From the NCBI RefSeq assembly GCF_043290135.1, contig NC_134710.1, positions 253,786,592 through 253,850,591 on the forward strand: 64,000 bases of DNA. Direction: 5' to 3'. The first letter of the stretch is position 1, and every line of letters begins with the position of its first letter. Source of the stretch: Rhipicephalus microplus. Taxonomy: Eukaryota; Arthropoda; Arachnida; Ixodida; Ixodidae. Of this stretch, positions 12,242-24,923 are shown piece by piece. The translations under genes were made by a program, and so were the position numbers. The notes under the pieces are model-generated. The model saw nothing but the letters and a program-made list of their open reading frames with translations, made no database searches and had not been told where the DNA came from.

Positions 12242-12627
12242 ATTGGCAGCAGCGCAGGCTTTCTGTTGCTAAACCAACGAATTTCACTACACAGGCGCCG
12301 AGACAGTGCATGTCGGTGATGACCACATCAAGCCGGCGGAATCATCTCTTGAAGACGACAGAGTGACACGTGCAGCTACGACGGAGTGACACGTGCTCTG
12401 ACGTGGAAGTGGTCCCTGGTGCGGCACTGCCATCGACGCTACTTAAGCGGAACCATGCCCAGCGTTCCTCACAACGGTTGGCAGCAGCGGCTTTGGCAAC
12501 AGGCTTTCTGTCGCTAAACCAACGAATTTCACTACGCAGGTTAGTTTTATTCCATTGAAACTTTCCATTGTTCATATTTGCCACTCCTGCTGCTGCCAAC
12601 CCGGTGTATTTTTTTTCCTTTTGAACC

Positions 12628-13275
12628 ATGGTCACGAATGCTGAATTGTTGCGTGAGGTTGACGCACTTCGAAAAGAGGTGGCAGAAATGCGCAAAAGCC
12701 TTGAGATGTTTAACTCACTGTACGAAAAAATGAAAGAAGTTCAGGAAGCGTTAGCTTTGGACAACAAAACTTTGAGAAAAGAAAACGAGGACCTAGCGAG
12801 AAGACTTTCTAATTCAGAGCAATACTCTCGTATCAACAACATTGAAATCAAGGGTATACCTTGCGTGCAAGGGGAGGACTGCAAAGCCATCTTGCAAAAA
12901 CTTGGGGACAAGATAGGGTGTCCAGTGACCTCTACAGACATTGACGTCGTTCACCGTGTACCCGCCAAAAAGGACAAAAACATAATAGCCCGATTTTGCG
13001 TGAGAGCAAAGAAAGCTGACTTTATCAGCAAAGCTAGGAAAGCTAGGTTTACTACGGCAGACCTTGACCTCCCACAGACCCCGGCCGTTCTAATCTATAT
13101 CAATGAACACTTGACGCCTGAAAACAAGCGCCTTTTTGCGCAGGCATTAGCTCTGAAAAAAGAAAAAAAGTGGAAGTTTCTTTGGACTGATGGTTGTCGT
13201 ATCAAGGCGAGGGAAACGGAGGACAGCCGGGTGTGTGTCATTGGAAGCACAGGGAACCTGTCGAAAATTTGCTAA
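12628..13275 (+). CDS. LINE ORF1 protein, coiled coil plus baculovirus-FP-like domain
   Basis: An intact 215-codon ORF starting at ATG in the good context ACCATGG. Residues about 5-65 form a charged heptad-rich coiled coil (LREVDALRKEVAEMRKSLEM), which in such proteins drives trimerisation. After it come YSRINNIEIKGIP (about 68-80) and VVHRVPAKK (about 107-115), then AVLIYINEHLTPENKRLF and WKFLWTDGCRIKARETEDS in the C-terminal third. I recognise this pattern from arthropod LINE ORF1 proteins that carry a domain related to baculovirus FP25K C-terminus. The role is RNA binding and particle formation for the element's own transcript. The endonuclease ORF follows 32 bp later in another frame. No break is visible, in contrast to ORF2. 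Confidence 0.85.
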   Translation: MVTNAELLREVDALRKEVAEMRKSLEMFNSLYEKMKEVQEALALDNKTLRKENEDLARRLSNSEQYSRINNIEIKGIPCVQGEDCKAILQKLGDKIGCPVTSTDIDVVHRVPAKKDKNIIARFCVRAKKADFISKARKARFTTADLDLPQTPAVLIYINEHLTPENKRLFAQALALKKEKKWKFLWTDGCRIKARETEDSRVCVIGSTGNLSKIC

Positions 13276-13307
13276 TGGGACCTAACCAAGTTTGACTTGG
13301 CTTGATA

Positions 13308-16207
13308 ATGGGTTACGTGCCTTCCGGGATAAAACATTTAGTCTCAGCTAAAAAACCAAAATTGACGTTTTTTCATCAAAATATTCGTTCACTGCCAAAC
13401 AAAATAGACGATTTCAGCTTGCTACTCGACACTTTCAGAACATCGTTTTCGGTAATAATGTTAACTGAAACTTGGTTAACGCACACATTGGACATGTTTC
13501 AGCTTCCTGGCTATCAATCGTTCCTCCGAAATCGTCGTGATAAGCGAGGGGGTGGTATCGCACTCTTTCTCAAGGAAAATATCTTGGCTGAGCTCATGGT
13601 TGAATTTACTGATATAACCGCTGATTATGAGGTGTTAACAGTGCAGAGCAGTAACATGTTCTCCGTTATGTACAGACCTCCATCTGGTGACACAACAAGA
13701 TTTTTTGTATTCCTTGAAAAGCTTTTCAGCTATTCATTAGAAGAGAAAATCAACCTGGTCTTAGGTGGTGACGTCAATATAAACACGCTTTCATCATCCC
13801 CGTTACAAAAAGATTTCCATTCACTCATCACAACTTACGGCTTTTCAAACACGATATCTTCTGCAACACGTGTGACTATCGACGGTGCATCTCTGTTAGA
13901 TGTATTCATCTCAAACATTAACATCGACTTGTTAGAGGCCGATGTTCTGTACACTGACATTACTGATCACCTAGGTATTATATTACTGGTAAATCAAATG
14001 CACTCCATTCCTAGTAAAACTACAAAGCCAGTTCTTATTCAATCTATTACCTCATCAATTCTTGAAGAATTTCGCAAAGTTATTGCCCAAGAGGCATGGA
14101 ATAGCGTTTACAGATCGAAAGATAGTGACGTTGCATACAATGCTTTTATTCGCACTTTCCAAACACTTTACCATGATCATTTTCCCAAGAAAAAAGTGGC
14201 ACGGGCATCCAGGGCACGCAAACCTTGGCTAACGCCTGAGCTTCTTCGTATGATTAAACGCAAACATGCCCTGTATGCTCAATTTGTGAAGTCTAGAGAT
14301 AAAGCCCTCCTAAGCGAATTTAAAAAATATCGAAATAGTCTAACAAGTCAGCTTAGGTCTGCAAAGAATGCCTATTTCGCAACAATGTTTAGTGACCCAG
14401 TCAATCAAAAAAGTGATGTGGTCTGGCGCAAACTGAATGCTTTGTTAAAGCCTACTTCACTTTCAGTACTTCCGGATGTTTTGAGTCACGATGGCCAAAA
14501 ACTTTCGGGAAAGGCGATACCGGATGCGTTTCATGAGTTGTTTTCATTAAAACCTCAGTTAAATAACGTTGATGGCCTCGATAACTATGCTCAGTTCCTG
14601 CCTGTAAACGCGTTTAGTAACTCTATTTCTTGCCCCAACTACACCACTGGAAATTTTTTCTTGCTTCAGTACTATTAGTAACAACCGCTCCTTGGACGCC
14701 GATGGTATCCAAATTCGCCCCATAAAGCATGTGCTTGACATCATATGCCCTGTTCTTACCCATATTTATAATTTAATATTATCTACAGGTGTATTTCTCA
14801 AACAAATGAAGATTTCACGCGTTGTTCCTGTTTACAAGCATGGTACTTAAGAAAACATTAACAATTATCGACCTATTTCAATAATCCCAGTGTTTTCAAA
14901 AGCAATGGAAAAATTAATGCATATCAGATTGTTATCATTTTTTAATCACCACAATTTGCTTCAAGATTTTCAACATGGGTTCAGGAAGCATCGCTCTACT
15001 GAAACAGCCCTCTTGACTCATAAAGAAATAATCATAGATGCATTTAGTCGTAAAAAAATGGCATTAGGCATATACGTCGATTTTTCTAAGGCATTCGCCC
15101 TAATCAGTCATTCCACCCTTCTCAGCAAATTAGAAAATTATGGTGTGCGTGGGACAGCGCATGCTCTTTCAAAACCCTACCTTTCAGAGAGGACACAATT
15201 TGTAGATGCCAACAATGAAATATCTGCAAGGAAGCCGGTCGTTGTAGGTGTGCCACAAGGAAGTATTTTAGGGGCACTTTTATTTTTGAATTATAATAAT
15301 GACATTGTACACTGCACAAACAACGCATCATTTGTCTCTTACGCCGATGACACAACAGTTTTTATTACAGAGAGCATGGAAACAGAGATGGAAGAAATGG
15401 CTAATGAAACACTGTCTGCTATAGATACCTGGGCTTCAGTGAACTTACTAAAACTAAACCCTTCAAAAACACAAGTCATTTTATATACGCCTAAATGAAA
15501 AACCTTGATAAATATTATGAGCTTATTTCTGGGCTCTCAGCAGTTAGACATGGTTTATTCTGTTAGTATTCTTGGTGTATATTTTTCACGACACCTCACG
15601 TGGAATGTACATGTTGATATTCTATACTCTAAGATGTCATCGGCCATTGGTGTTCTTGCACGTATGCGATCTCTTCTTCCCACTAAGGTCAAAATTATGA
15701 TATACAATGCACTGGTATCATCTTTGTTACAGTACTGTAGCTTAGTGTGGTGCACAACCGGTGTGATGACTGTTTTAACTGTTTTGCTGTGGAGAGGTTG
15801 AGGTGACGAATTTGCGCAAGTTGCACTTACTACAGAAAAGGGCCGTACGACATATTGCGGCTGAACACTATCTGTCCTCTACAAAACTTCTTTTTCTAAA
15901 ATATGATATTCTTCTAGTTTTCTTTTTGTACAACTACAGGCTGATGTTATGCTATAAAGAGTTTGTCAAACATTGTACCAATACCACAACACATCTTGCT
16001 AAACTTAGCGTAAATACAAGTGTTCGACTCACCAGGCACAAAAAAGTTTGAACTGTACCCACCCCAAGAACATTTTATGACAAGCAATCATTGTCCTACA
16101 GACTACCTTCTTTGTTAAATTTTTTAAACCGCGAAGATTTCGATCCTTCCTCTAAAGAAAACTGTCAGATTAGACACTTCGCCCAACTGATACATTATCC
16201 TCAATGA
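13308..16207 (+). pseudogene. LINE ORF2: AP-endonuclease plus reverse transcriptase, broken
   Basis: Starts at ATG 13308 (MGYVPSG). The endonuclease part is intact: FFHQNIRSLPNK, MLTETWL, a GGGIALF loop, SVMYRPPS, LGGDVNIN and ITDHLGI carry the expected N, E, D, N and DH residues. A linker with RKPWLTPELLRMIKRKHALY follows. The frame shifts near 14640-14690. In the new frame there is a TAA at 14848, then RT blocks NNYRPIS, FQHGFRKHRSTETAL, YVDFSKAFALISH, GVPQGSILGALLF and SYADDTTVF (catalytic DD at about 15345-15350). A TGA follows at 15496, another frameshift near 15760-15800, a TGA at 16049, and a C-terminal end at 16207. The RT active-site motif is kept, so inactivation is by frame loss and is fairly recent. 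Confidence 0.88.
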
Positions 16208-16514
16208 TACTTCTCTCAGAATTTATGCCGATTTTTTCCTTATTATTATTGCTTTTCATGTACATGCCACTTCATGACCATACATTTGAACTACTCTCTC
16301 TTTATCTTAGCACTGTTTTCATAAACTTTATGTATTACTTTTTCGTGATGTTATACCTGTATGTTTATTTCATATTTGTTGTACATGATTGACTACCATT
16401 CCTGCTGCTTTGTCAACTTGTGAACGGGGTCAGGACCTCGTCAAGCTCTTGAGCTTTTAGTCCTGTACTCCACCTTATCTAAAGGAAATAAAATGATTGA
16501 TTGATATATATGTT

Positions 16515-16563
16515 GTGTCACGCAAGATTTGGCCAGCTGGCCGCGCCGAAAATGAAGTGAGCT
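16515..16563 (+). repeat. Inverted copy of the LTR start found at 11655-11703
   Basis: TCACGCAAGATTTGGCCAGC and the following GCGCCGAAAA and GAAGTGAGC match the reverse complement of 11655-11703 with about three differences. It abuts the LINE tail. It is therefore a short LTR fragment in opposite orientation, with the LINE lying between the two copies. Confidence 0.8.
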
Positions 16564-18410
16564 AGATACCCTCAAAATCACCAAAGTTCTCTAATAAATG
16601 CTTTGCATTTTAAAAAAAATCCGTGTATTCAAGGCAAGAGTACCTACACAAAGGCTTTGAATGCACCAGACTACTGGTATTTTGCACAGAACTTCTGCAA
16701 AAGCTTCCAATGCAGTAGCAGGGCACCACCTCGAGTTCTATGCCCTCAACGTACTACACAGGTTATTACAAGTGTTATCGTACATTATTCTCGGCAGGTC
16801 TCTCGCGTTCAACTTAAAGGGCAGTTATTCGTCTATTGGGCGTCATCTAAAGGGCGTCGTCTATTGCCTAGCAAGATAACAAGTAATGGGCGGTAGAAAA
16901 GACAAGCGTTGCTAGATTACGTTCTCTAATCGCTTACGCGGCGACCGATAACGGGGGATAAGTGCAGCTTGCCCCGTGGTGGAGAACAACGTTTGATATG
17001 TTGGCAGTAGACTACGCACTGCAGGCGTGAGCAGAGAGGAATTGCAATCTAGCAGCGCCTATATACCGGCCATAACTCGTTTTTTTTTTTGGGGGGGGGG
17101 GGGGGGGGGCAAAAGATGACGCTGAAAGCGAACGTGTTTTCTTTTGATGCTGATTGATAGTGCTGTAGGCAGCCGCCGCAGAGCGCAGGCCACGCGTTCG
17201 CGTGTTCGCTTTCATAAAGGACGACAGTATACATATTATTAGATTATTGAAATGCGTGCGTTTCAGATTTGAGACATGCTTTTACGCTTTAACAACATGT
17301 AACTCGATTCACATAGGTAAATTCACCTTGACGTGGTAATAACAATAATCACCAATTAATTTCAATCAGCTGATGTGGTGCGCTGATTCAAAGACTAAAC
17401 TTCGTACTCTTTTTTTTAAACGCAGCTAGGGATTGCCTTATCTCTTATTTTTGCATATTATTGTTTTAGAAAAAAAGGTAGGTAACTTTATTGGCACTAG
17501 CTGCTCTTCTTCCCGCGTCAACAAGACTAATAAAAAATTCCAAGCACGGGAAAGACAGGCAGTGTCAAAGTTTAAAATCACCTCCTCTGTTTCGCACGCT
17601 TCCAAGCAGAGACGTGAAAAAGAATAAAGGCACGTTAGAGGATAGTTTATATACAAGTTCAAGTGTAATAAGAATATAATGTATAAAAGTTGGCTATATA
17701 ACAAGTGTATGAAAGGCGGGTGGTGGACGCATGGCGTCCACACTTTCTTAACTTATTCTTTGGGTGTTTTCAAGGTCACAAGCGTTGTACCCCAGAAAAC
17801 TTCCGGTCACCTAACGCCTTACCAGCTCCCAACGTGGAAACTGAAAGCGAGTTTCGAAGTCATTTTTGATTGCTAAAAAATGTCTCCCTTTAGTTTTTGA
17901 GACAACCGGAGCGTGCGTAAAGTGGATGTGAATATTTCAAAATTTTTATGTTGCTCAAAAAATTTATTTGAATATATTTTGTTAAATAAGAAAAAGAAAG
18001 CACAGAAAATCAGCGGACGATTTCCTAGAGCTCTCCTTACCCACCGATGCTATTTTTGCACATTGGTGGACGAAATTGGATGTCACGAAGGGGCTGTGTT
18101 TGTTTACAGTGAAAGGGGCAAAGGCACGTGATTAAGTAGAGATAGTACCAGTTGGGTGGAGGTGGAAGGAATTGCGTTGTCAAGTTGTTCTGAAAACACT
18201 TTGTGCATACCTCGGAAAATATTCTTGAAGACTTCACAGCTAGCTTTGCAACAAGCAAAGCGGAAAAAAAGCTCCGAAGAAAATGATCACGTGAGGAGAC
18301 ACAACCACTTCAGAGCAGTACTTTACGCCAGTGTAGAGTTGTACGCTTCGAAAGAAGTACTTCGGCAGTTATATAGGGAAAGAATAGGAGCAAGGATTGA
18401 TGGCCAGTAT
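16564..18410. other. Unassigned stretch with T11-G19 homopolymer run
   Basis: The only clear feature is T11 followed by G19 at 17080-17109. ORFs of 60-100 codons overlap on both strands without recognisable motifs. AT-rich around 17240-17460 and 17900-18000. Confidence 0.45.
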
Positions 18411-18640
18411 CAGTATCTGGTGTTTTACGTCCCAAAACTACGGGATGATTATGATAGATGCCGTAGTGGAGGGCTTCGGAAATTTCGACCATCTGGTGTT
18501 CTTTAACGTGCGCTGATATCACATGGTACGTGTGCCTCTAATATTTTGTCTCCATGGGAATGCGACCACCGCGGCCGGGAGTGAACGTGCGACCTGTGGG
18601 TCGGCAGCCCAGCACCCTAGCCACTGACCCACCGACGTGG
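18411..18640 (-). mobile_element. Diverged Ruka SINE (minus strand)
   Basis: Read on the plus strand it begins GTTTTACGTCCCAAAACTAC, passes GTAGTGGAGGGCTTCGGAAA and GTTCTTTAACGTGC, and ends at the tRNA head (GGTCGGCAGCCCAGCACC, then CTAGCCACTGACCC). The middle is strongly altered. No clear target duplication seen. Confidence 0.8.
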
Positions 18641-18800
18641 ACTCACGGCCATTATCTCGGCAACCTTCAGTTTGCCGATGACATTTTGTTGTTTGGGAGT
18701 CCTGGTGAATAACAGCAGCGAATGTTCCATATCTTATCAGGTTAGTGTTAAATCATGGCTTAAGACTAATGTGTAGAACTGTATGACAACATTTGTTTTT
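18641..18800 (+). pseudogene. LINE reverse-transcriptase scrap with FADD box
   Basis: Translation gives THGHYLGNLQFADDILLFGS, with the catalytic FADD at 18671-18682. This is the RT palm motif with the preceding hydrophobic strand as in RTE-like and related LINEs. The downstream frame is broken (stop right after SPGE). Less than 60 codons are recognisable. It directly adjoins the Ruka copy. Confidence 0.55.
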
Positions 18801-20455
18801 TGACGAGAAAACATGAAGTCTGAATGCCTAAAAAATCTGTGCAGCAGTGCGCAGCGAGGTCAACATGTAGCAGGAGATTCTATCAAGAGAGAAGCTTACG
18901 AAACTACGAACGGCCGCTCACCACTACTGTTGAAAATAAGTGTGTGCCGTCATTGTATTTACCCGGTTCGGAGATATAGGGGAAAAACACTAGAAAATTA
19001 GCGAAATGCGAGAAGTAGATAAGAACAGCGCGGCGCATGACCGAGTGAAAAATATGTTAGGAAGAAACCGGGACTCTGAAGTGCTGACTAGAGAGCAAAC
19101 AGATGTTGCCGATATAATAGTTTGACTACACAAAAAAGAATTGAGCTCGGCGGGCCATTTAATAGGTATAGGGCAAATAGCCGGCTGCCCATAAAATGGA
19201 CATAGTGCACGTGCCTTGGTATAAGAACAGCAGTCGAGGGTGGCAAACACACAGGCGGAGTGACGACATGAGAAAGTTTGCTGGTTTGAAATGGAATAGG
19301 TTCACGCAATACAGGTTGAGTGGCGGTCTTTAGGGGAGGAGTTGGTCCGGAAGTGAACATAAAATGAGCTGATAATGGCGTGTATGTTTTAGTAGGTTTG
19401 CTGGAAACAGTACATTGCATTAAAAGTAATATCGTCAGACCTTTCTCATCATTTGTGCATCTAATTAGTCAGTGGATGACCACTTTTACCTTCCGGTTTG
19501 CTGCTTTTTTCTTGTACCATCGCACGCTGCATGGCCCTTATTGGCTTCCTTGGTGAAGTCAACTTCGAAGTTTTCGTCGATATGTTTTAACCAGTAAAAT
19601 GTTATGATGATATCCGCTCATTTTTGAACACATCGAATGAAGAGCTGAAGGTTGAGCCATATTGAGGCCTCTTTCTAGGATACACAAAGGTGCATTTTTT
19701 GACCCCCTGAGTTTTGACGGAACATCCACGCTCATGTAGCGCTTAATATAAAACACCGTCGAGTTGTGCAAGGCGGCAGCTTTTAATGCGCCGAGTGTGA
19801 CAAAGCGCATCCTCTTTTAGTTATTACGTGCGGGTTGTCAGCTGTGTCCAGACGTGCTGAGTTCATTCGAGGTGATGAATTCTTTTAATTGTCTCTGCAA
19901 AGCTTTCCAAAATTGTCCGAAATGGGAGAAGATAAAAAGTCGAAATAACTGAGGAAGGAGCGTACCGATGCGGCTATGAAGATTGGGTCATTCGCGGCAT
20001 CTTTAGTTTGGCCTCTGTTACAGTTCGCGGAAAACAGTCTGCGGGTTACAGAGCCCCGAGGTTATCCACTCTCTTTGCGTCCAAAGGTGCGCCAGAATTA
20101 TTTACATATTTTACACCCTGTCCTTTTTTCTATTAATTTTTCTTTGCCTATGTTTTGTCAAGGCAGTTCACAGATTTACGACCACGGTAAATATAATTGC
20201 GCATGCGAAGCGGATGCAGCAGTTTCGGGACGGTTCTGCTGTGTTTCAATCTAAGTGCTTCTCAGGAGTATTTCATGTTTCTTCTCATGAGTGTGGTAGG
20301 ATGACTAAAACAGTAAAAATGAAAACAGTCAAGACACAGAAAAAAATGCGTGATATGTTTTAGGGTGAACTCGCAAAGCTAGCGAGATTTATGTGGGCAA
20401 ATATGAAAGAGCGAGCAACACTAAAACATTTTATGTAATCATCAGGTAGCAGCAC
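18801..20455. other. Unassigned, possibly decayed retroelement 3' part
   Basis: No ORF over about 110 codons with a motif. The stretch 19000-19100 reads DKNSAAHDRVKNMLGRN in one frame, which looks protein-like, but I cannot name a family. It could be the far downstream part of the RT relic. Confidence 0.3.
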
Positions 20456-20459
20456 AGAG

Positions 20460-20645
20460 AGAGAGCCGCAATAAAAAAAATTGGGAAAAGCAGGGAGGTT
20501 AACCAGAAATTGAAGCATCCCGTTTGCTACCCTGCACTAAGAAAAAGAGGAAGAAAGATGAGAAAGAAAGCGAAAAGCAAAATAAACGGGCGAAAAAGGA
20601 AAAAAAAATGAGCGGGGGGCGATAGCCTATTCAATAGGCCACTAC
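20460..20645 (+). repeat. Purine-rich sequence resembling a common tick repeat
   Basis: Contains GGGAGGTTAACCAGAAATTG and GCTACCCTGCACT followed by a long AG-rich tract. From memory this phrase is a common dispersed repeat in tick genomes. A short related phrase (GGGAGGCTGGTTAACC) occurs at about 45219. Class unknown. Confidence 0.35.
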
Positions 20646-23600
20646 CACGTTAGCGAAGAATAGTAAAGGCAGGGTTCTATTTTGATATGTGCGTGGTTTT
20701 GTCAGCTTTTTATTAGGGAGTACAATGGTTCAAGTGGTAATTTCTGCACAATTGTCAATATATTAAAATGCCTTTCACACTATTTATCAGCCGCCCATGA
20801 AATACGGTCTTGCACGTAAAATGAAAAATTCGCGAAGTTCAGTTCAGGTTAGTAACAAAATAGTTGCAACACGTAACATTCTGAACTCCTATTTTGGGCC
20901 GCGTTGTATAACAAGCGAAGTAACTTTTAAAGCGCATTCACATTATACATCTGTGCAGAGCATTTGCCTCAAAGGCGTTTCAGTGAATAGAACTGCTGCC
21001 TTTCGGCACTTTCGTTAGCTGATGGATAACAACGAAGAGGTGCTGAGAGCCACGTGCGACACTTTGTTGTTGTATTACGATAGCGATTGCAAGTTAGTAG
21101 ACTCGTGTGTTTTATCGTTACAATCATTAATCGCGGGCACAAGGAGCCGACATGGCTAGTGGCATTACGAGTATGGGCGCCCTCATGGAAAGACAAAATC
21201 ACACTTGTCTATAGAGCGGTGAAGTGCGGGTCTGTGGACGCTGTGTTTGTCTGAAGCTGCTTACTCACGTTAGTTACAAGTTTAATTCAACGCTTGAATT
21301 ACAGCTGAAGGACCTCAGCATTCAGTAGGGCTATATTATGCATCACTACGGCATTGGTGTACGCGTATTTTGGCATAAAACTGAAGCTGAAAAAGCAAGC
21401 TGGGCGCTATATAGACAAGTGTGGTTCCGTCTGTAGCATAGTTTGAAGCCTTCAGGGCATCTTCACATGAGAGACGCGAGAGATATAGGCGTGAAGTTAG
21501 ATGTCGTCAATGGCCTGCGCTCTTAATTACACCAGTATTTGCCTGACGAATCTCTGGCACAACCCAGCGAAATCTATCCGTAATTGCATGTACACGCATG
21601 CTATTAAAGTTTGGAAGTGGATGTTTACTACACTTTACACAGCCTATCCAATCAGTCTTCTTTCACGTAGTTTTCCCCAAGTTAGCCATGGCCTTCTGTG
21701 CTAAGTATGCCGGGTGATGCCGGGTGAAAGTAATACTTCTTCAAAGTATAGTATACGAGCGTCATGCACTCGTACAAGAACTGGAAATCTCAAGCCGTGT
21801 TAAGCGAGATATTCGGCTCAAAAGTGCAGAATTCAAGAACTGCAGCTCCCCCCATCCTTCCCAGGGGAAATTACTTCTGTTCGCTCTCATCTTCCTTAGA
21901 TACCAACTCGCTTTGTTTGTTCTTATATACAATCAGACAGCAGAATGAGTAGTCAGTCCCTGGAGTGCATACGAGAAAAATAAAAAGTAGGGAAAGAAGC
22001 GGAAGCTGATAAATGATGCCGAATTACATTACGTAAGCCATCGCCCGCCCTTCAAGATACATCTTATAATCATCGCACCAAATAGCCTGATTATAAAGAA
22101 TGTATAATGGCTTTTGAATTGTAGCATATATCTTTCATGACTGCTGGTGTCAGGTAACTTCGCTCGAGTCAGCCTTTATATTCAGAATATTACGTTTGTT
22201 AGGGTACCCGATATAAATAGATCTTTCGCCTTGGTCGCTCCCTTCTCAGAGCTCGAATTTCGCCCGGTGGTTGCAGGTGGCTTCCCTTTGCGTTTGCGTA
22301 TGGATGCAATACTGTCGCGTCTAATTCCGAACATTTTAGAGAACCTCCCTGCGCTGAGAATCAGAATGTGAACAATCTATCATTACCTAACTAAACCCTA
22401 GCAACAATCTAGAAGCAATCTATGAACAGCTCTCATCCTCCAGATAAGGCTTAGAAAGAACATAAAAACAACCTCACTACTTTTTAGAATCGTCCTATAG
22501 CTGTTTTACTGTTTCAAGGCTTGCGCGACCTAGTGCAAGCGTCACCATTTTTTTGCGTGTTTATATGTAGCTGTCATGATTTATTCTGTGCCATAAAAAG
22601 TTGGAGCTCGTATTGCACTGAATTATAGCATTCAACCAATTGGAACCTGTAATTTAAGAATCCTAGCCAAGAGTTTGATGGAAAACCATATGACCTTTTA
22701 TAGCCGTTCCATAAAGTTATGAATCTTGTTACTGGTTAACAAATGAAGAAATTTAGTCGTTCATTGTTCAGTGACAAGCTTGACTGTTACTGTGCGAGAA
22801 CTTACACCATCGCGCGAAGTTCGGCATGACTGAAGGAGCTTTTTACACACACCAATGGTCTGCTCTGTTTCCAATTCGGCACGTTATTCTCGCTCGGACA
22901 AACTCACGCTGCAGCTGCATACACGCTAATTATAGTTCTAGTTTTCTTTTGATAAACTTTCTTAGTTAATTGCTGCCAGGAACCCTTGTTCACTGCTAAC
23001 CTAGCCCAGACGCTCTCTGCGCAAAGTTGTCAGCTTGTTTTTCCAAACATTTTCCGCTGAGCGTTCTATGACATTTAGGGAACCCCAGGCGGCCCCGGTA
23101 GTTTTCACTACAGTACCCGGTGATCTCTACTACGGTGTCTGTGAGAGCGCACTTGCTTACTATAAAAGCTCGAAGCCTCATTTATCACAGTCCCTGTCTT
23201 GAACTACGCTGTGCTTACATTGTAGACATTTATGGGTCTTATCCCCTCTGGGTGAGCTCACGAGAGGACGTATAGAGAACTGCTCGGCCGCCAGCGCCTG
23301 TCTATCCCGTCTATTAAGCTGTCATAACTCCCACCGACAGCCGTAGACAAGCGCCACCATGGTTGCGCTGGCAAGATCACGGAACTTTTTTTTCTTTTCT
23401 TGAGCGCTTACGGGAAGAATTTTGTTTTATCGTCTCTTGAGTGAACTAGCACCGCAGTGAACTTTTGTGAGCCCTTCAAATGTATATCTATAGCGCTGTG
23501 GGAAGACCAGGACTGAAAGATAAAACAAAGAAATAACTCACAAAACTTGGCCACCCTGCTCCAAGTGTTTGATCTGAAAGACACAAAAAAAAAAACAGAT

Positions 23601-24370
23601 AAACGAAAGTACAACGCGACCATACGCGAATACCAATCAGTTTATTCTGACTGGTGCGCATGCGCAAGAACAGTACTCAAGATAGCTTTCGCCCTTCGAA
23701 ATATATCGCTTTTTCAAAACTTTAGCATAATCGCGTGCATAGAAAGAAACACATGTGGATAAAAAAAGAATTAGAATAAAATATTTACCCTTGTGCGAAT
23801 CAGATATGTAATAATTATTATTGTGTTTAGCATCATACAGACATATTTTGGCACGCCTGACACTCAATGAGAGTCGGTAAAGAGTCAGTGCAAATAGTTA
23901 AGGACATAGCATACTTCAACAGACCTGCTAAATGGACAGTGTCGCATGGTGCGCACCAAAATATGAATGACTTATAATCAGGGAGCTGAGCCAGCTGGTA
24001 CGTTTTTATTCTAAAAGAGACAGGTCTTTGTTTTCGGTGTCCTGGCTTTCTTGTTGTGTCCGTGCTTGCACGCCCTGTCTATTTTAGTATACGTGTATCC
24101 CATGATGATGACGAATCAAACTTATCTCAAAGTGATTACAACTTTAGAAGAAAAAAGATCCACCCACAGTCATCGCTGTCTCACCCAGAAATAATTTGCA
24201 TTCGTGTTCTATCCAATTACGTCCGTTGAATTTCGCGACGTCTTCTAATTTTGGGTAGTTAATATAGTTATTTTGTTGTACAGATATGCGTTTCTTTCAC
24301 TGGTTTTACGTATCGAACTTGAATTTCTGGGAAAATCTTACAAAAGTTTCGGACCTCCACAATACTAAAA
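20646..24370. other. Long stretch without recognisable genes
   Basis: Only short ORFs without motifs. A region at 23073-23155 has GGAACCCCAGGCGG and CTCTACTACGGTGTCTGTGAGA, resembling the Ruka 3' half but heavily mutated (confidence about 0.3). No other repeat partners seen. Confidence 0.45.
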
Positions 24371-24497
<127 letters not shown>

Positions 24498-24918
24498 TGC
24501 ACAATAAAAGAAGGCAAGGTAGACACGGACAAGAAGCGCACGGCTCGTTCAGGCTGGTACATGGTAAAGCAGCTTAGGAACCTCTCTAAGCTTTTATATT
24601 ATTCTGGCCTCAGAGGTGAGAAGCAAATAGATATTTTAATCAGAAAAGACATTTTTATTACATTGATTTTCTTGAGCGTCTTCAGGATCCGCTCTGATCT
24701 ACTCCGAATTGCCGCACTTAGCCACAACGGCCATTTTTATGTCATGTGTTTTGCGCAGTGCAGCTTGGTACAGGGGACCTTTCTCAACCTTTCGCAACTG
24801 CTAACGCTCTCTGACCATATTCACTGTAGTGAAACAAAGCATTAAATAAAAAGCAGACCATGTCAGTTTTATATTGCAAAACATATACGTATACCTTATT
24901 TTTTTAAAAAAGCCGGTA
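24498..24918. other. Spacer left of the LTR element, nothing recognised
   Basis: The tail of a 151-codon ORF enters from the microsatellite. It has no motif and I do not consider it a gene. Confidence 0.5.
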
Positions 24919-24923
24919 GACGT

